The notes under the pieces: generated by a model
The model's input: only the letters and a program-made list of their open reading frames with translations
Told to the model about the DNA's origin: nothing
Database searches by the model: none
Assembly: GCA_016839165.1 (NCBI GenBank)
Contig: CP069300.1
Coordinates: forward strand, 1,116,001 to 1,180,000
Source of the DNA: Bradyrhizobium sp. PSBB068
GTDB taxonomy: Bacteria; Pseudomonadota; Alphaproteobacteria; Rhizobiales; Xanthobacteraceae
Direction of reading: 5' to 3'
Length of the DNA: 64,000 bases
Shown: piece by piece, positions 38,282 through 48,053 of the stretch
How positions within the stretch are numbered: the first letter of the stretch is position 1
Layout of the letters: each line of letters opens with the position of its first letter
Position numbers and translations under genes: made by a program

Positions 38282-41173
38282 TCAGTCCTTCTTGCGCGGC
38301 GTGCGCTCGGGCCGCGGCTCGCCGCCGCCCTCGGGCGCCGCCGGCTTGGCGTCAGCGCCGCCCTTGCGCGCGGAGTCCTTGATGCCCTGCATGTCGCGGG
38401 CCTCGCGGATCAGGCCGGGCATCTTGGCGAGGCTGCCGCCCTCGACACCGATATCGGACAGGATCGAGTCGATCAGCGGCGCCTGCACGCGGTAGCGCAG
38501 CGCCGAGTCGATCACCTCGTCGGTGGCGCTGCGGCCGTTGCCGCCGCCATTGCCGTTGCCGTTGAGGCCGTCGACCTGGAGGATGCGGATGCCCTCGATC
38601 TTCTCCATCGGCTTGACGCTTTCGCGCACGATGCCCTCGATCCGGTCGAGCAGCTTGCGGCGGAACAGCGAGTAGCGCGCCTGGTCGGTGAGCACGTTCT
38701 CGGCCTCGTTGAGCAGGCGCTGCGCCTCGGCCTCGACCGCGGCGCGAACCCGTTCGGCATCGGCAGCAATCTTGGTCTCCTCGGCCTGCTTCTCGGCCAG
38801 CAGCACCTCGACGGTCTTGCGTCGTTTCGCGATCTCGCTCTCGCGCGCCGTGACGACGCGCTCGGCCGCTTCCGTGGCGCGGATCCGGGCGTCTTCGGCT
38901 GCAGCGCGCGCCGCGGATTCCTCCAGCGACTTCTGATGCAGCGCAATCGCCTTCTCCATCAGCGCGGTCTCGACGTCCTTCTCGCGGTTGACCTCGAGCT
39001 TGCGCAGCTCGCGCTCGCGGCCGACCCTCGCCTCGTCGAGGCCGCGGTCCGAGGCGATGCGGGCGCGCTCGACTTCCTCACGCGCAGCGATCTCGGCCTC
39101 CTGCAGCGACTGGTTGCGGGCGACCTCGAGCTGCTCGATCGCCCGGCGCCGTTCGATCCGGGCGGCCTCCAGCGCCTGCTCGCGCGAAACGTCCGTCGTG
39201 TCGATGTCCTTGCGCGCCACGATCTCGGCCTGACGGACCTGCCGGTCGGCATCGATCCGCTCGGAGCGCTTGGCGGCGAGCGCGATCACGCGCTCCTCGT
39301 CGGCGAGCTCGATCGCCTTCTTCTGGTCGATGTTGAGCACTTCGCGGGTTCGCGACGAGGCGATTCGCTCGCTCTCCAGCGCCAGCTCGACATCGATGCG
39401 CTGCCGCTCGACGGCGTCGCGGCGCTTCAGCTCGGCGGCCTCGATCGCCCCGGTGCGTTCGATCTCGAGCCCGCGGGTCTCCCGCTCGGCGCGGATGCGC
39501 TGTGCAGCGACCGACTTCTCCTGCGAGATCCGTGCCGCCTCGATCGCCTCGCGCGAAGCGATGTCGGCTTCCTCGATCGCGCGGGTGCGGGCGATTTCGA
39601 GTGCCCGGACGTGCTCCTCCTGGGCGATCCGGGATGCTTCGGTGGCTTCGCGCGCGCTGATCCCGGCGATCTCGACGGCCTGGTTGCGCTCGATCTCGAG
39701 CTTGCGCGTGGTGTGGTCGGCGGCGATGCGCTCGGCGGCCAGCGTCTTCTCCCTGACGATCCGGGCGGCCTCGACCGCCTTCTGCGCCTCGATCTCGGCT
39801 TCCTGGATGGTGCGCACCTGCTGGATCTCCAGCGCGCGGGTGCGTTCGTCGGAGGAGATGCGCTCGACGTTGACCGTCATGGTCTGGGCGATGCGCGCCT
39901 TCTCGGTGGCCTCGCGGGCCGCGATCTCGGCTTCGTCGACCGCGCGGGTGCGCTCGATTTCGCGGCGGCGGGTCTCCTCCTCATTGGCGATGCGGGCATC
40001 GGTGACGACGCGGTCCTGCTGGATTCGGGCCTTCTCGATCGCCTCGCGGGCGGCGATCTCGGCTTCCTCGATCGTGCGCATCCGCTCGATCTCGCGCTGG
40101 CGCACTTCGCGCTCCGATGCGATCCGCGTGGTATCGACCGAGCGCTGGTTGGCGATCCGGACCCTTTCGATCTCTTCGCGGGCCAGTAGCTCCTTCTCCT
40201 CGACGGCGCGGGTCCGCTCGATCTCCTTGTGCCTTGTCTCGCGCTCCGAGGCGATCCGGGCTTCGGTGATCGCCTGCTCGTTGGCGATGCGAGCTTTCTC
40301 GATGGCTTCGCGCGCGGTGATCTGGGCCTGTTCGGCTTCGGTCTCGCGCAGTGCACGCTCGCGGGCGACTTCGGTGCGCTGCAGGGCACGGCGCATCTCG
40401 ATGTCGCGCTCCTGCTCGAGGCGGGCGGTCTCGCTCTCGCGCTCGATCTCCAGTGCCTGCCGTTCGGCCTCCAGATTGCGGGAGCGGATCTTGATCATCG
40501 AGTCCTGCTCGATGTCGTTGCGCAGCTTGCGCTTGGCCTCGATGTCCTCCATCAGGCGGGTCAAACCTTCGGCATCGAACCGGTTCGAGGGGTTGAAATA
40601 TTCGAGATCGGTCTGGTCGAGGTCGGTGATCGCGACCGACTCGAGCTCGAGGCCGTTTTGCGCCAGCGCTTCCGCTGCATTGGCCTTGACGCGGGCGACA
40701 TAGTCGCCGCGCTGCTCGTGCATCTGCTCCATCGTCATCTCTGATGCGACCGAGCGGATCGCGGAGATGAACTTGCCGGAGAGCAGGGTGTGCAGCTGCT
40801 CCGGCTCCATGGTGCGGCGGCCGAGCGTCGCGGCGGCGATCGAGACAGCTTCGCGGGTCGGCTGGACGCGGACATAGAAATCGGCCTCGATGTCGACGCG
40901 CATGCGGTCGCGGGTGATCACGGCATCCTGCCGGGAGCGCACGATCCCCATCGGCAGCACGTTCATGTTGACCGGCGTATAGTCGTGGATGAACGGCAGC
41001 ACGAAGGCGCCGCCATTGATCACCACCCGCTCACCCATGAAACCGGTGCGGACGAAGGAGACCTCCTTCGACGAGCGGTGATACAGCCAGTTCACGACGT
41101 AGACGATGATGACGATCGCGACGATCGCGACGATGAGCCAGAGGATCAATTCACCGACCAGCATCCCCGACAT
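38282..41173 (-). CDS. Giant flotillin/SPFH protein with hendecad coiled-coil repeats
   Basis: 963 residues. One membrane helix (7-30), an SPFH/band-7 domain (about 34-235), then a coiled coil of about 500 residues and a C-terminal flotillin-type end (VLTDQARYSLFRRKLLDRIEG) with a glycine/asparagine linker and charged tail. The coil holds tandem repeats like RTRAVEEAEIAAREAIEKA plus RIxxERxxxxARIA. Repeat starts fall at residues 277, 321, 365, 409, 453, 497, 530 and 574, spacing 44 (once 33), all multiples of 11, the hendecad period. Ordinary bacterial flotillins have about 450-650 residues. It should form long rods or rings at the inner membrane and may scaffold the importer and hydroxylase encoded around it. 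Confidence 0.9.
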   Translation of the reverse strand: MSGMLVGELILWLIVAIVAIVIIVYVVNWLYHRSSKEVSFVRTGFMGERVVINGGAFVLPFIHDYTPVNMNVLPMGIVRSRQDAVITRDRMRVDIEADFYVRVQPTREAVSIAAATLGRRTMEPEQLHTLLSGKFISAIRSVASEMTMEQMHEQRGDYVARVKANAAEALAQNGLELESVAITDLDQTDLEYFNPSNRFDAEGLTRLMEDIEAKRKLRNDIEQDSMIKIRSRNLEAERQALEIERESETARLEQERDIEMRRALQRTEVARERALRETEAEQAQITAREAIEKARIANEQAITEARIASERETRHKEIERTRAVEEKELLAREEIERVRIANQRSVDTTRIASEREVRQREIERMRTIEEAEIAAREAIEKARIQQDRVVTDARIANEEETRRREIERTRAVDEAEIAAREATEKARIAQTMTVNVERISSDERTRALEIQQVRTIQEAEIEAQKAVEAARIVREKTLAAERIAADHTTRKLEIERNQAVEIAGISAREATEASRIAQEEHVRALEIARTRAIEEADIASREAIEAARISQEKSVAAQRIRAERETRGLEIERTGAIEAAELKRRDAVERQRIDVELALESERIASSRTREVLNIDQKKAIELADEERVIALAAKRSERIDADRQVRQAEIVARKDIDTTDVSREQALEAARIERRRAIEQLEVARNQSLQEAEIAAREEVERARIASDRGLDEARVGRERELRKLEVNREKDVETALMEKAIALHQKSLEESAARAAAEDARIRATEAAERVVTARESEIAKRRKTVEVLLAEKQAEETKIAADAERVRAAVEAEAQRLLNEAENVLTDQARYSLFRRKLLDRIEGIVRESVKPMEKIEGIRILQVDGLNGNGNGGGNGRSATDEVIDSALRYRVQAPLIDSILSDIGVEGGSLAKMPGLIREARDMQGIKDSARKGGADAKPAAPEGGGEPRPERTPRKKD

Positions 41174-41199
41174 CTCTTCCTCCCTTGGTCACGGCGGCT

Positions 41200-42033
41200 C
41201 TAGCGCGCGCCGATCGCCTTGAATTTCCGAACCTGCTCCGTCAGCGCCCGCTCGACCGGCAGGCGCTCCATCGAGGAGGCGCCGTAGAAGCCGTGGCAAT
41301 TGCGGGTCTGCTTCATGATGAAATCGGCATCCGCGGGATCCGCGATCGGACCGCCATGCGCGAGCACGATGATGTTGGAATTGACGCTGAGCGCGGCCTC
41401 GGCCCAGGCCTCGATGCGGGCGGGACAATCTTCGAGCTTCAGCGCAGTCTGGGCGCCGATCGTGCCGCCGGTGGTCAAACCCATATGGCAGACGATGATG
41501 TCGGCGCCAGCGATCGCCATCGCGGTCGCTTCCTGCTCGCTGAACACATAGGGCGTGGTCAGCATGTTCTTGTCATGCGCCTTCGCGATCATGTCGATCT
41601 CGAGCGCGTAGGACATGCCGGTTTCTTCGAGATTGGCGCGGAAGATGCCGTCGATCAGCCCGACGGTCGGGAAGTTCTGCACGCCGGCAAAGCCGAGCGC
41701 TTTCAGCTGGTCGAGGAACAGGTCCATGTCGCGGAACGGGTCGGTGCCGTTGACACCCGCGAGCACCGGCGTGTTGGTCACGACCGGCAGCACTTCGGCG
41801 GCCATCTCGACGACGATCGCGTTGGCGTCACCGTAGGGCATCAGTCCGGCGAGCGAGCCGCGGCCGGCCATGCGGTAGCGACCGGAATTGTAGATCACGA
41901 TCAGGTCGACGCCGCCGGCCTCCTCGCATTTCGCTGACAGGCCGGTGCCGGCGCCGCCGCCGACGATCGGCTCGCCGCGTGCGATCATGGCGTGAAACTT
42001 CTTCAACAGCGCACCGCGTTCAAACCTGGGCAT
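41200..42033 (-). CDS. PEP-hydrolase-like TIM-barrel protein (Tm-1 C-terminal domain family)
   Basis: 277 residues matching the family annotated as phosphoenolpyruvate hydrolase (PF09370 type). Seen: [47 protein letters not shown] and [14 protein letters not shown]. The fold resembles PEP mutase/isocitrate lyase-like barrels. In the tomato virus-resistance protein Tm-1 a domain of this family follows a UPF0261 domain; here the UPF0261 domain is encoded just upstream (3-base gap), fused to an ABC ATPase. The two probably work as one enzyme complex. Catalytic activity has not been shown for the family, to my knowledge, beyond the annotation. Confidence 0.88.
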   Translation of the reverse strand: MPRFERGALLKKFHAMIARGEPIVGGGAGTGLSAKCEEAGGVDLIVIYNSGRYRMAGRGSLAGLMPYGDANAIVVEMAAEVLPVVTNTPVLAGVNGTDPFRDMDLFLDQLKALGFAGVQNFPTVGLIDGIFRANLEETGMSYALEIDMIAKAHDKNMLTTPYVFSEQEATAMAIAGADIIVCHMGLTTGGTIGAQTALKLEDCPARIEAWAEAALSVNSNIIVLAHGGPIADPADADFIMKQTRNCHGFYGASSMERLPVERALTEQVRKFKAIGAR

Positions 42034-42036
42034 GGG

Positions 42037-44247
42037 TCACCTCGCCACTCTGCGCCGGCCACCGGCGCGTCCGAGCAGCGGACGGAACGCGCTGACGATG
42101 GCGGCGGTGAACTCGGGATCGTTGATGTTGCGCTTGACGCGGATGATCTGGCGGTTGCCGGTCTGGCGTACCGTGCGCTCCAGCGTGCGGAACAGCGCGG
42201 CGTCCGCATCCGGGTCCCAGAACGGCTGGCCGGGCGCGTCGAGCGCCGAGACGCCGCCCTCGGGCAGCAAGAAGCGCACCGGCCCGTCCATCTGGTTGAG
42301 GCGTTCGCCGATCCAGCGGCCCATCCGCTCGTTCTCTTCCGGCGTGGTCCGCATCAAGGTGACCTGCGGATTATGGACGTGGAACTTGCGCTGCCGGTAG
42401 CGCTCCGGGATGGTGTCCGTCGCGCCGAAGTTCACCATGTCCAGCGCGCCGACCGAGCCGACATACGGCACGCGGCTGCGGATGATGGCGCCGAAACGGT
42501 CCTCGGTGGCCGGGAACACGCCGCCCATCAGGAGGTCGCAGACCTCGGTCGTGGTGAGGTCGATCACGCCGGCGAGCTGGCCGGACTCGACCAGCTTCTC
42601 CATCGAGCGGCCGCCGACGCCGGTGGCGTGGAACACGAGACACTCGAAATCCTCGCGCAGGTCGGCCGCGATCTTCTGCACCGCCGGCGTGGTGACGCCG
42701 AACATGGTGATGCCGATCGCGGGCAGGCTGGCGCTCGTCTCGCGCTGCTTGCCGGCCTGGTCGTCGAGCCGTGCCTTGACCATGCCGACCAGCGCATGGG
42801 CGCCGTTGCCGAGCACGGCGCGCGAGATCGAGTTGAGGCCCTGCACGTCGGTGACCGAGTACATCATGGTGATGTCGGCGGGCCCGACATAGGGGCCGAC
42901 GTCGCCGGATGCGACCGAGGAAATGATGAGCTTGGGCACGCCGACCGGCAGCGCCCGCATGCCGGGCGCGACCAGCGACGCGCCGCCCGAGCCGCCCGCG
43001 GAAATGATGCCGGCGATATTGCCCTGGCGCCGCAACCAGCGTTCGAACGCTTCCGCCATCGCCGTCACCGAAGCGCCGCGATCGGCGCCGAACACGCCCG
43101 AGCCGCCGCGACCGTGGTTCAGCGCGATCTCCTGCGCGGTGACGTCGCAGCTCGCTGCTCTTCCGCTGGTCGAGACATCGACCAGTCGGGTGCGCAGGCC
43201 GCTACCCGCGATGATATCGCGGATGAAGCGCAGCTCGGCGCCCTTGGTGTCGAGCGTGCCGACCACCAGCACGACAGGCGGCCCCGACATTCGGGATGCC
43301 GTCGGTTCGCGCCGCTGGCGGGTGGCCTCTTCGAGCCGGGTGACACCGGTGGACTGCGTCCGCGCGGCGGCTTCGATGCGGGCGATCGGCACCGGCTGCG
43401 ACCAACGCGTCGGCGGCACCAGATTGGAAACATAGATGCGGAGCGGCCCCTTACGTTCCGGTTGCGGCGTGCCGGCAGCTTCGGCCTTCGCCGGAGCCGC
43501 TCCGGCGTCGGTCTCATCCGTGCCGTGGGTGCCGACGCCGAGCAGCCGCTGCTGCAGCTCGCGGTCGGTGGCGAGGCGGGCGGAATCGATGATGCGGTTG
43601 ATCCGGCCATTGACCATGATGGCGACGTTGCGCGATACCGCCGTCGCCACGCCGATGTTCTGCTCGATGACCAGGACGGAGATGTCGCCTTCATCGCCGA
43701 GGCGCAGCAGCATATCTTCGACCTGTGCAACGATCACAGGCGCAAGCCCCTCGGTCGGCTCGTCCATGATCAGCAGATGCGGGTTGGTGAGCAGCGCGCG
43801 CGAGATCGCGAGCATCTGCTGCTCGCCGCCGGAGAGCTGGTTGCCGCCATTGTTCTTGCGCTCGGCGAGGCGCGGGAAGATGTCGTAGATGCGCTCGATG
43901 GTCCAGGCGCCGCGGCGCAGGCCGCCGGCGAGCGCAAGGTGTTCGTCGACGGTCAGCGAGCGCCACAGCCGCCGGCCCTGCGGCACATAGCCGACGCCGA
44001 GCCGGGCGATCCGCGCCGGATTGAGCCGCGCGACCTCCTCACCGCGAATCCGGATCGAGCCGCCGCTGGCGCGCACCAGTCCCATGATGGCCTTGCACAG
44101 CGTGGTCTTGCCCATGCCGTTGCGTCCGACCACCGAGAATACGCCGGTGTCGAGTGTGAGATCGACGCCCTGCAGCGCATGCGAATGGCCGTAATAGACG
44201 TCGAGGCCCTTCACCTCGAGCGCGGGCGCGGCGCGGCGGTCATTCAT
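42037..44247 (-). CDS. Fusion of LivF-type ABC ATPase and Tm-1-like (UPF0261) domain
   Basis: 736 residues. Residues 1-238 are a complete LivF-type ATPase: Walker A GRNGMGKT (41-48), signature LSGGEQ (138-143), Walker B LLIMDEP with D162-E163. A linker (239-322) rich in Ala, Pro and Glu follows. Residues 323-730 are a Tm-1-like/UPF0261 domain with VVLVVGTLDTKGAELRF, IISAGGSGGASL, MFGVTTPAVQKI and LPEGGVSALDAPGQPFWD, the family known for nucleotide binding in Tm-1. The chain is intact, with no frameshift. The start overlaps livG by eight bases. The fusion joins import energy coupling to a metabolic enzyme of the same route. Confidence 0.92.
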   Translation of the reverse strand: MNDRRAAPALEVKGLDVYYGHSHALQGVDLTLDTGVFSVVGRNGMGKTTLCKAIMGLVRASGGSIRIRGEEVARLNPARIARLGVGYVPQGRRLWRSLTVDEHLALAGGLRRGAWTIERIYDIFPRLAERKNNGGNQLSGGEQQMLAISRALLTNPHLLIMDEPTEGLAPVIVAQVEDMLLRLGDEGDISVLVIEQNIGVATAVSRNVAIMVNGRINRIIDSARLATDRELQQRLLGVGTHGTDETDAGAAPAKAEAAGTPQPERKGPLRIYVSNLVPPTRWSQPVPIARIEAAARTQSTGVTRLEEATRQRREPTASRMSGPPVVLVVGTLDTKGAELRFIRDIIAGSGLRTRLVDVSTSGRAASCDVTAQEIALNHGRGGSGVFGADRGASVTAMAEAFERWLRRQGNIAGIISAGGSGGASLVAPGMRALPVGVPKLIISSVASGDVGPYVGPADITMMYSVTDVQGLNSISRAVLGNGAHALVGMVKARLDDQAGKQRETSASLPAIGITMFGVTTPAVQKIAADLREDFECLVFHATGVGGRSMEKLVESGQLAGVIDLTTTEVCDLLMGGVFPATEDRFGAIIRSRVPYVGSVGALDMVNFGATDTIPERYRQRKFHVHNPQVTLMRTTPEENERMGRWIGERLNQMDGPVRFLLPEGGVSALDAPGQPFWDPDADAALFRTLERTVRQTGNRQIIRVKRNINDPEFTAAIVSAFRPLLGRAGGRRRVAR

Positions 44248-45022
44248 GGCCGCCTCCGAGGTAAAGCTCCTGCACCTCGGGATCGGATTCGATCTCGCGC
44301 GGCAGGCCTTCCTTGAAGATGCGGCCGTTGTGCATCATCGTCACGCTCTCGACGACGCGCAGCGCAACGTCCATATCGTGCTCGATGATGATGTAGCCGA
44401 TATGTGCCGGCAGCGAGGTCAGGATCTCGATCAGCTCGCGCCGCTCGGTCGGCGACAGCCCCGCCGCCGGCTCGTCGAACAGGATGAAGCGCGGCGCGCC
44501 GGCCAGCGCCAGCGCGATCTCGAGCTGCCGCTGCTGGCCGTGCGCCAGCTCGGCGACGCGCTGGTCCTTCACGCCCGCGAGATGCACCGCCTGCACCAGC
44601 GTCTCGGTCGCGTGCATCAGCGCATCGTTCTGCCCGGGGCGCAGCAACGAGAACCGGCCGCGCGAGACACCGCGGCAGGCGAGGTAGACGTTGTCCTGCA
44701 CCGTGAGGCCGGGGAATAGCGCCGAGATCTGGTAGGTGCGGCGCAGGCCGCGGCGGATGCGCTCATAGGGCGGGAACTGGGTGATGTCCTCGCCGAAGAA
44801 GCGGATCGTGCCGGAGGAGGGCGGGAAGTCGCCGGTGATGCAGTTGAACAGCGTGGTCTTGCCGGCGCCGTTGGAGCCGAGCACCGCACGGCGTTCGCCA
44901 GGCCGCACCGTGATGGTGACGTCGGTCAGCGCCGCCAGCGCGCCGAACAGCCGGGTCACGCCGCGCAGCTCCAGCGCCGCGCCGGCGCCGACGACGGACA
45001 GCCGCTGCGCGACGCTATCCAT
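44240..45022 (-). CDS. livG: ABC transporter ATP-binding protein, LivG type
   Basis: 260 residues: Walker A GSNGAGKTT, Q loop, signature region ELAHGQQRQLEIALAL, Walker B FILFDEPAAGLSP, and the LivG-specific C-terminus with IEHDMDVAL and the closing EVQELYLGG. It pairs with the LivF-type domain of the next gene to drive the importer. It overlaps both neighbours by eight bases. The family signature here is AHGQQ rather than LSGGQ, as is common in LivG proteins. Confidence 0.94.
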   Translation of the reverse strand: MDSVAQRLSVVGAGAALELRGVTRLFGALAALTDVTITVRPGERRAVLGSNGAGKTTLFNCITGDFPPSSGTIRFFGEDITQFPPYERIRRGLRRTYQISALFPGLTVQDNVYLACRGVSRGRFSLLRPGQNDALMHATETLVQAVHLAGVKDQRVAELAHGQQRQLEIALALAGAPRFILFDEPAAGLSPTERRELIEILTSLPAHIGYIIIEHDMDVALRVVESVTMMHNGRIFKEGLPREIESDPEVQELYLGGGHE

Positions 45023-46100
45023 GGCGGCCTCCGCCTGAACCTCGTGTCGAGGAGGCGTTGCGGCGCCGCCAGCGTTCCCACAGCCCGATCACGCCGTCGG
45101 ACGACCAGAACACGATGGCGAGGAAGCCGAGCCCGATCAGCAGCCGGAAGCGGTTGCCGTCGAGCCCGAACTTGATCAGCACGTCGAGCGCGAAGGTACG
45201 CAGCAGGACGAAGATCAGCGCGCCGATGAACGGGCCGATCGGCCGTGTGATGCCGCCGACAACGGCGATGATCAGCACGTCGATGCAGGCGCCGACGCTG
45301 ACCGAGCCGGGCGAGATCTGCCGGTAGTTCCAGACCTGCAGCACGCCGCCGAGCGCCGCGATGAAGGCCGCGAAGGCGTAGGCCGCGATGCGGTGGGCAT
45401 TGGGGTTGAAGCCGAGCGCCCCCATCCGGCGGGGATTGTCGCGGACGCCCTGCAGCGCGAGGCCGAACGGCGCGCGCGAGACATACTGGACGGCAAAGTA
45501 GGAGATCGCGGCGACGCCGAGCGTCACATAGTAGAAGGCGATGTCGCTGCGCCAGTCGACGCCCCAGAAATGCGGCGTCGCCACGGTGTTGATGCCGGTG
45601 TGGCCGTTGAAGATCGCCCAGTTCTGGTTGGTGAAATAGTAGAACGCAGCGCCGATCGCGAGCGTGATCATGATGGTGTAGATGCCCTCGGTGCGCACCG
45701 CGAGCGCGCCGCCGAGCGTGCCGAACAGCGTCGCCAGCGCCAGCGCCATCGGGGTTGCCAGCCACCACGGCCAGCCCAGGCTGATATTGGCGTTGCCGCT
45801 CACGCCGAACACCGCGACCATGTAGCCGGCGAAGCCCGCGATGGTGAGCTGCATCAGGCTGACCATGCCGCCATAGCCGGCGAGGAACATCAGGCTGAGG
45901 GCGATGACGCCGAGGATCAGCGTGGTGGCGAAGATCTCGATCAGGAAGAAGCCGTTGGCGATCAGCGGCATGATCACGAGGATCAGCGCGACCAGCCAGG
46001 CCACGGGATTCTGGAATTCCGGCCAGGTGCGGAGCAGGGCGCGGCGGGTCGCGTTGCCGGATCGGTCGGTGCGGAACTGGGTGCTCTGCAGCAATGACAT
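45015..46100 (-). CDS. livM: ABC transporter permease, LivM type
   Basis: 361 residues with about nine or ten hydrophobic segments. It begins with a cytoplasmic stretch (1-30), then PVAWLVALILVIMPLIANGFF-type helices. The permease loop ALGVRDNPRRMGALGFN-like segment (ALQGVRDNPRRMGALGFNPN, about 222-241) is the LivM hallmark that contacts the ATPase. The C-terminal end is arginine-rich. It overlaps livG by eight bases and starts one base after livH ends. Confidence 0.93.
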   Translation of the reverse strand: MSLLQSTQFRTDRSGNATRRALLRTWPEFQNPVAWLVALILVIMPLIANGFFLIEIFATTLILGVIALSLMFLAGYGGMVSLMQLTIAGFAGYMVAVFGVSGNANISLGWPWWLATPMALALATLFGTLGGALAVRTEGIYTIMITLAIGAAFYYFTNQNWAIFNGHTGINTVATPHFWGVDWRSDIAFYYVTLGVAAISYFAVQYVSRAPFGLALQGVRDNPRRMGALGFNPNAHRIAAYAFAAFIAALGGVLQVWNYRQISPGSVSVGACIDVLIIAVVGGITRPIGPFIGALIFVLLRTFALDVLIKFGLDGNRFRLLIGLGFLAIVFWSSDGVIGLWERWRRRNASSTRGSGGGRHG

Positions 46101-46101
46101 C

Positions 46102-47112
46102 TCATCGCCTCGCGAGCAGGCCCTGCGGCCGCAGCGCCAGCACCAGCACCATGATCAGGAAGGTGACGACGATGGCGTAGGTCGGGATGTAGACCGAGCC
46201 GAGCTGCTCGGCGAGGCCGATGATGACGGCGCCGAGCGCGGCCCCCGGGATCGAGCCCATGCCGCCGACGATGACGACCACGAGGGAGGCGAGCAGGAAG
46301 CGGGTATCCTCGCCCGGCGACAGCGACTGGAAGGTGCCGCCGACCACGCCGGCGATGCCGGCGAGACCCGCGCCGAGCGCGAACACCAGCACGAACACCA
46401 GCTGGATCCGCACTCCGGTCGCGGCCAGGATGTCGCGGTCGTCGACCCCGGCGCGCACGATCATGCCGATCCGCGTCCGGTTCAGCGCCAGCCACATCGC
46501 GATCCCGATCACGACGGAGGCGGCGAAGATCACCAGCCGCACCAGCGGATATTGCAGATAGACCGGCTCGCCGGAGGATTTGATCGCGGTCAGCAGCGGC
46601 AGCTGCACCGGGCCGATCAGCCAGCTCGGGGTCTGGACCTGGTAGAAGTCGCCGCCGAACACCCACAGCATCAGATCGGCGAACACGATCGAGAGCCCGA
46701 TCGTGACCATGGTCTGCCGGAGGTCCTGGCCCTCCATGCGGCGGAACACGGCAAGCTGCAGGATCACGCCGACCAGCGCCACCGCGATGAAGGCAATGAT
46801 GAAGGCGAGAATCCACGATCCGGTCCAGCTGCTGATGGCGTAGCCGATATAGCCGCCGAACAGATAGAGCGAGCCGTGCGCGAGGTTGACGTTGCGCATC
46901 AGGCCGAAGATCAGCGTGAAGCCGCTGGCCACCAGGAAGTAGAGCCCACCGAGCGTGATGCCGTTCAGCACCGCATTGAGGAACACGCGCTTGCGCCCGA
47001 TCGCGGCTTCAAGTCCCGGCGGCCAGATCGCGAACACCAACCACGCCAGCACCGCGACCGCGATTATCACGATCAGCGCCCAGGCCGGATGGCGTTCGAT
47101 GAACCTGGCCAT
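46102..47112 (-). CDS. livH: ABC transporter permease, LivH type
   Basis: 336 residues, about eight membrane segments. LivH signs are LNAVLNGITLGGLYFLVASG and the NLAHGSLYLFGGYIGY segment; the ATPase-contact loop lies near RTRIGMIVRAGVDDRDILAATGV (about 213-235). Compared with E. coli LivH it has an extra N-terminal helix (10-33). It is the first of the overlapping permease-ATPase genes, and 122 bases separate it from the AraC gene. Substrate range is set by the binding protein encoded at 48192-49442. Confidence 0.93.
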   Translation of the reverse strand: MARFIERHPAWALIVIIAVAVLAWLVFAIWPPGLEAAIGRKRVFLNAVLNGITLGGLYFLVASGFTLIFGLMRNVNLAHGSLYLFGGYIGYAISSWTGSWILAFIIAFIAVALVGVILQLAVFRRMEGQDLRQTMVTIGLSIVFADLMLWVFGGDFYQVQTPSWLIGPVQLPLLTAIKSSGEPVYLQYPLVRLVIFAASVVIGIAMWLALNRTRIGMIVRAGVDDRDILAATGVRIQLVFVLVFALGAGLAGIAGVVGGTFQSLSPGEDTRFLLASLVVVIVGGMGSIPGAALGAVIIGLAEQLGSVYIPTYAIVVTFLIMVLVLALRPQGLLARR

Positions 47113-47234
47113 GTCAGTCGCGTTCCCTCAGTCGGTCGCGACCGTCTGGCGGGCCGCGTGTCCTTGCATCCTACCGAGGGCAAAAGCGGAGGATTTGATC
47201 GAGAGTATCTTTTATCGTCCGGTGCGGAACTCGC

Positions 47235-48053
47235 TCACGGCCGCAACACCTTGGCGGCGCGGCGATAGTCGGTCGGGGCCATGCCGACATTGGCGGCGAA
47301 GAAGCGAGTGAAACCGCTCTGCGAGGAGAAGCCGAGATCGAAGCCGATATCGGCGATCGGCGCTTCGGTCGCGACCAGCGCGTCGAGCGCCTGCTCCATG
47401 ATCAGCGTGTTCATGTAGAGGTGAGGGGTGACGCCGGTTTGGGTCCGGAACAGCCGATAGAAATGCGGTCGCGACAGCCCGGCCTCGCGCGCGATCGCGT
47501 CGAGCTCGATCTCGGCGCCGGGGCTTTCGGACATCAGCCTGATCGATTTACGGACGCGGAAATCGGTCACCGCGGCGGCGGCGGGGGCGCCATCGGCCGC
47601 CTGCCAGCTCTCCTCGTAGCAGGAGTCGATCAGCTGCCGGAGCTCGCAATCGAGGCTGCGTAGCGATGGCGCGCCGCACACCAGTGCTGCGGTGCGGCGG
47701 ATCAATCGGTCGAGCGCCTCGGTGCGCGGAAAGAAGGTGCGGCCGAAGCGCAGGCCCTGCACATTGGCAGGCTGCGGCGTGAACCATTCGGCGTTGACAT
47801 AGAGCACGAAGAAGATCGCGCCGTGGTCCATGTCGGTCGGCAGGAAATTGTGCGGTTCCCACGGATTGACCGCAACCACGGTGTCGTCCTTGAGCAGCAG
47901 GCGCTGCTCCGAGACGTCGATCTGCGCCGGCGTCCCGCCGACATGAAAGATCAGGTGCCCTTCGCGGTGCGCGTGCACGTTGAAGGGGCGGTTCAGCTGA
48001 TAGACCGTCGCGCGACCGAACCGGCCGTGGAAGACGGCAAGCGCCCTGCTCAT
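47235..48053 (-). CDS. AraC family regulator of the importer/hydroxylase gene run
   Basis: 272 residues: an N-terminal cupin sensor (about 10-100, with NVHAHREGHLIFHVGG and NPWEPHNFLP) and a C-terminal AraC DNA-binding domain (about 165-268, with IAREAGLSRPHFYRLFRTQTG and GFSSQSGFTRFFAANVGMAPTDYRR). It lies between the binding protein and permease genes in the same direction, so it likely activates this run in response to the imported compound. Gaps of 138 and 122 bases on either side may hold its promoters. Confidence 0.9.
   Translation of the reverse strand: MSRALAVFHGRFGRATVYQLNRPFNVHAHREGHLIFHVGGTPAQIDVSEQRLLLKDDTVVAVNPWEPHNFLPTDMDHGAIFFVLYVNAEWFTPQPANVQGLRFGRTFFPRTEALDRLIRRTAALVCGAPSLRSLDCELRQLIDSCYEESWQAADGAPAAAAVTDFRVRKSIRLMSESPGAEIELDAIAREAGLSRPHFYRLFRTQTGVTPHLYMNTLIMEQALDALVATEAPIADIGFDLGFSSQSGFTRFFAANVGMAPTDYRRAAKVLRP

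Noticed and set aside
39270..40703. Serine/arginine-rich frame opposite the flotillin coiled coil
   Set aside because: The low-complexity composition follows from reading the Glu/Ala/Arg repeat codons on the other strand. The coiled-coil gene explains the sequence fully.
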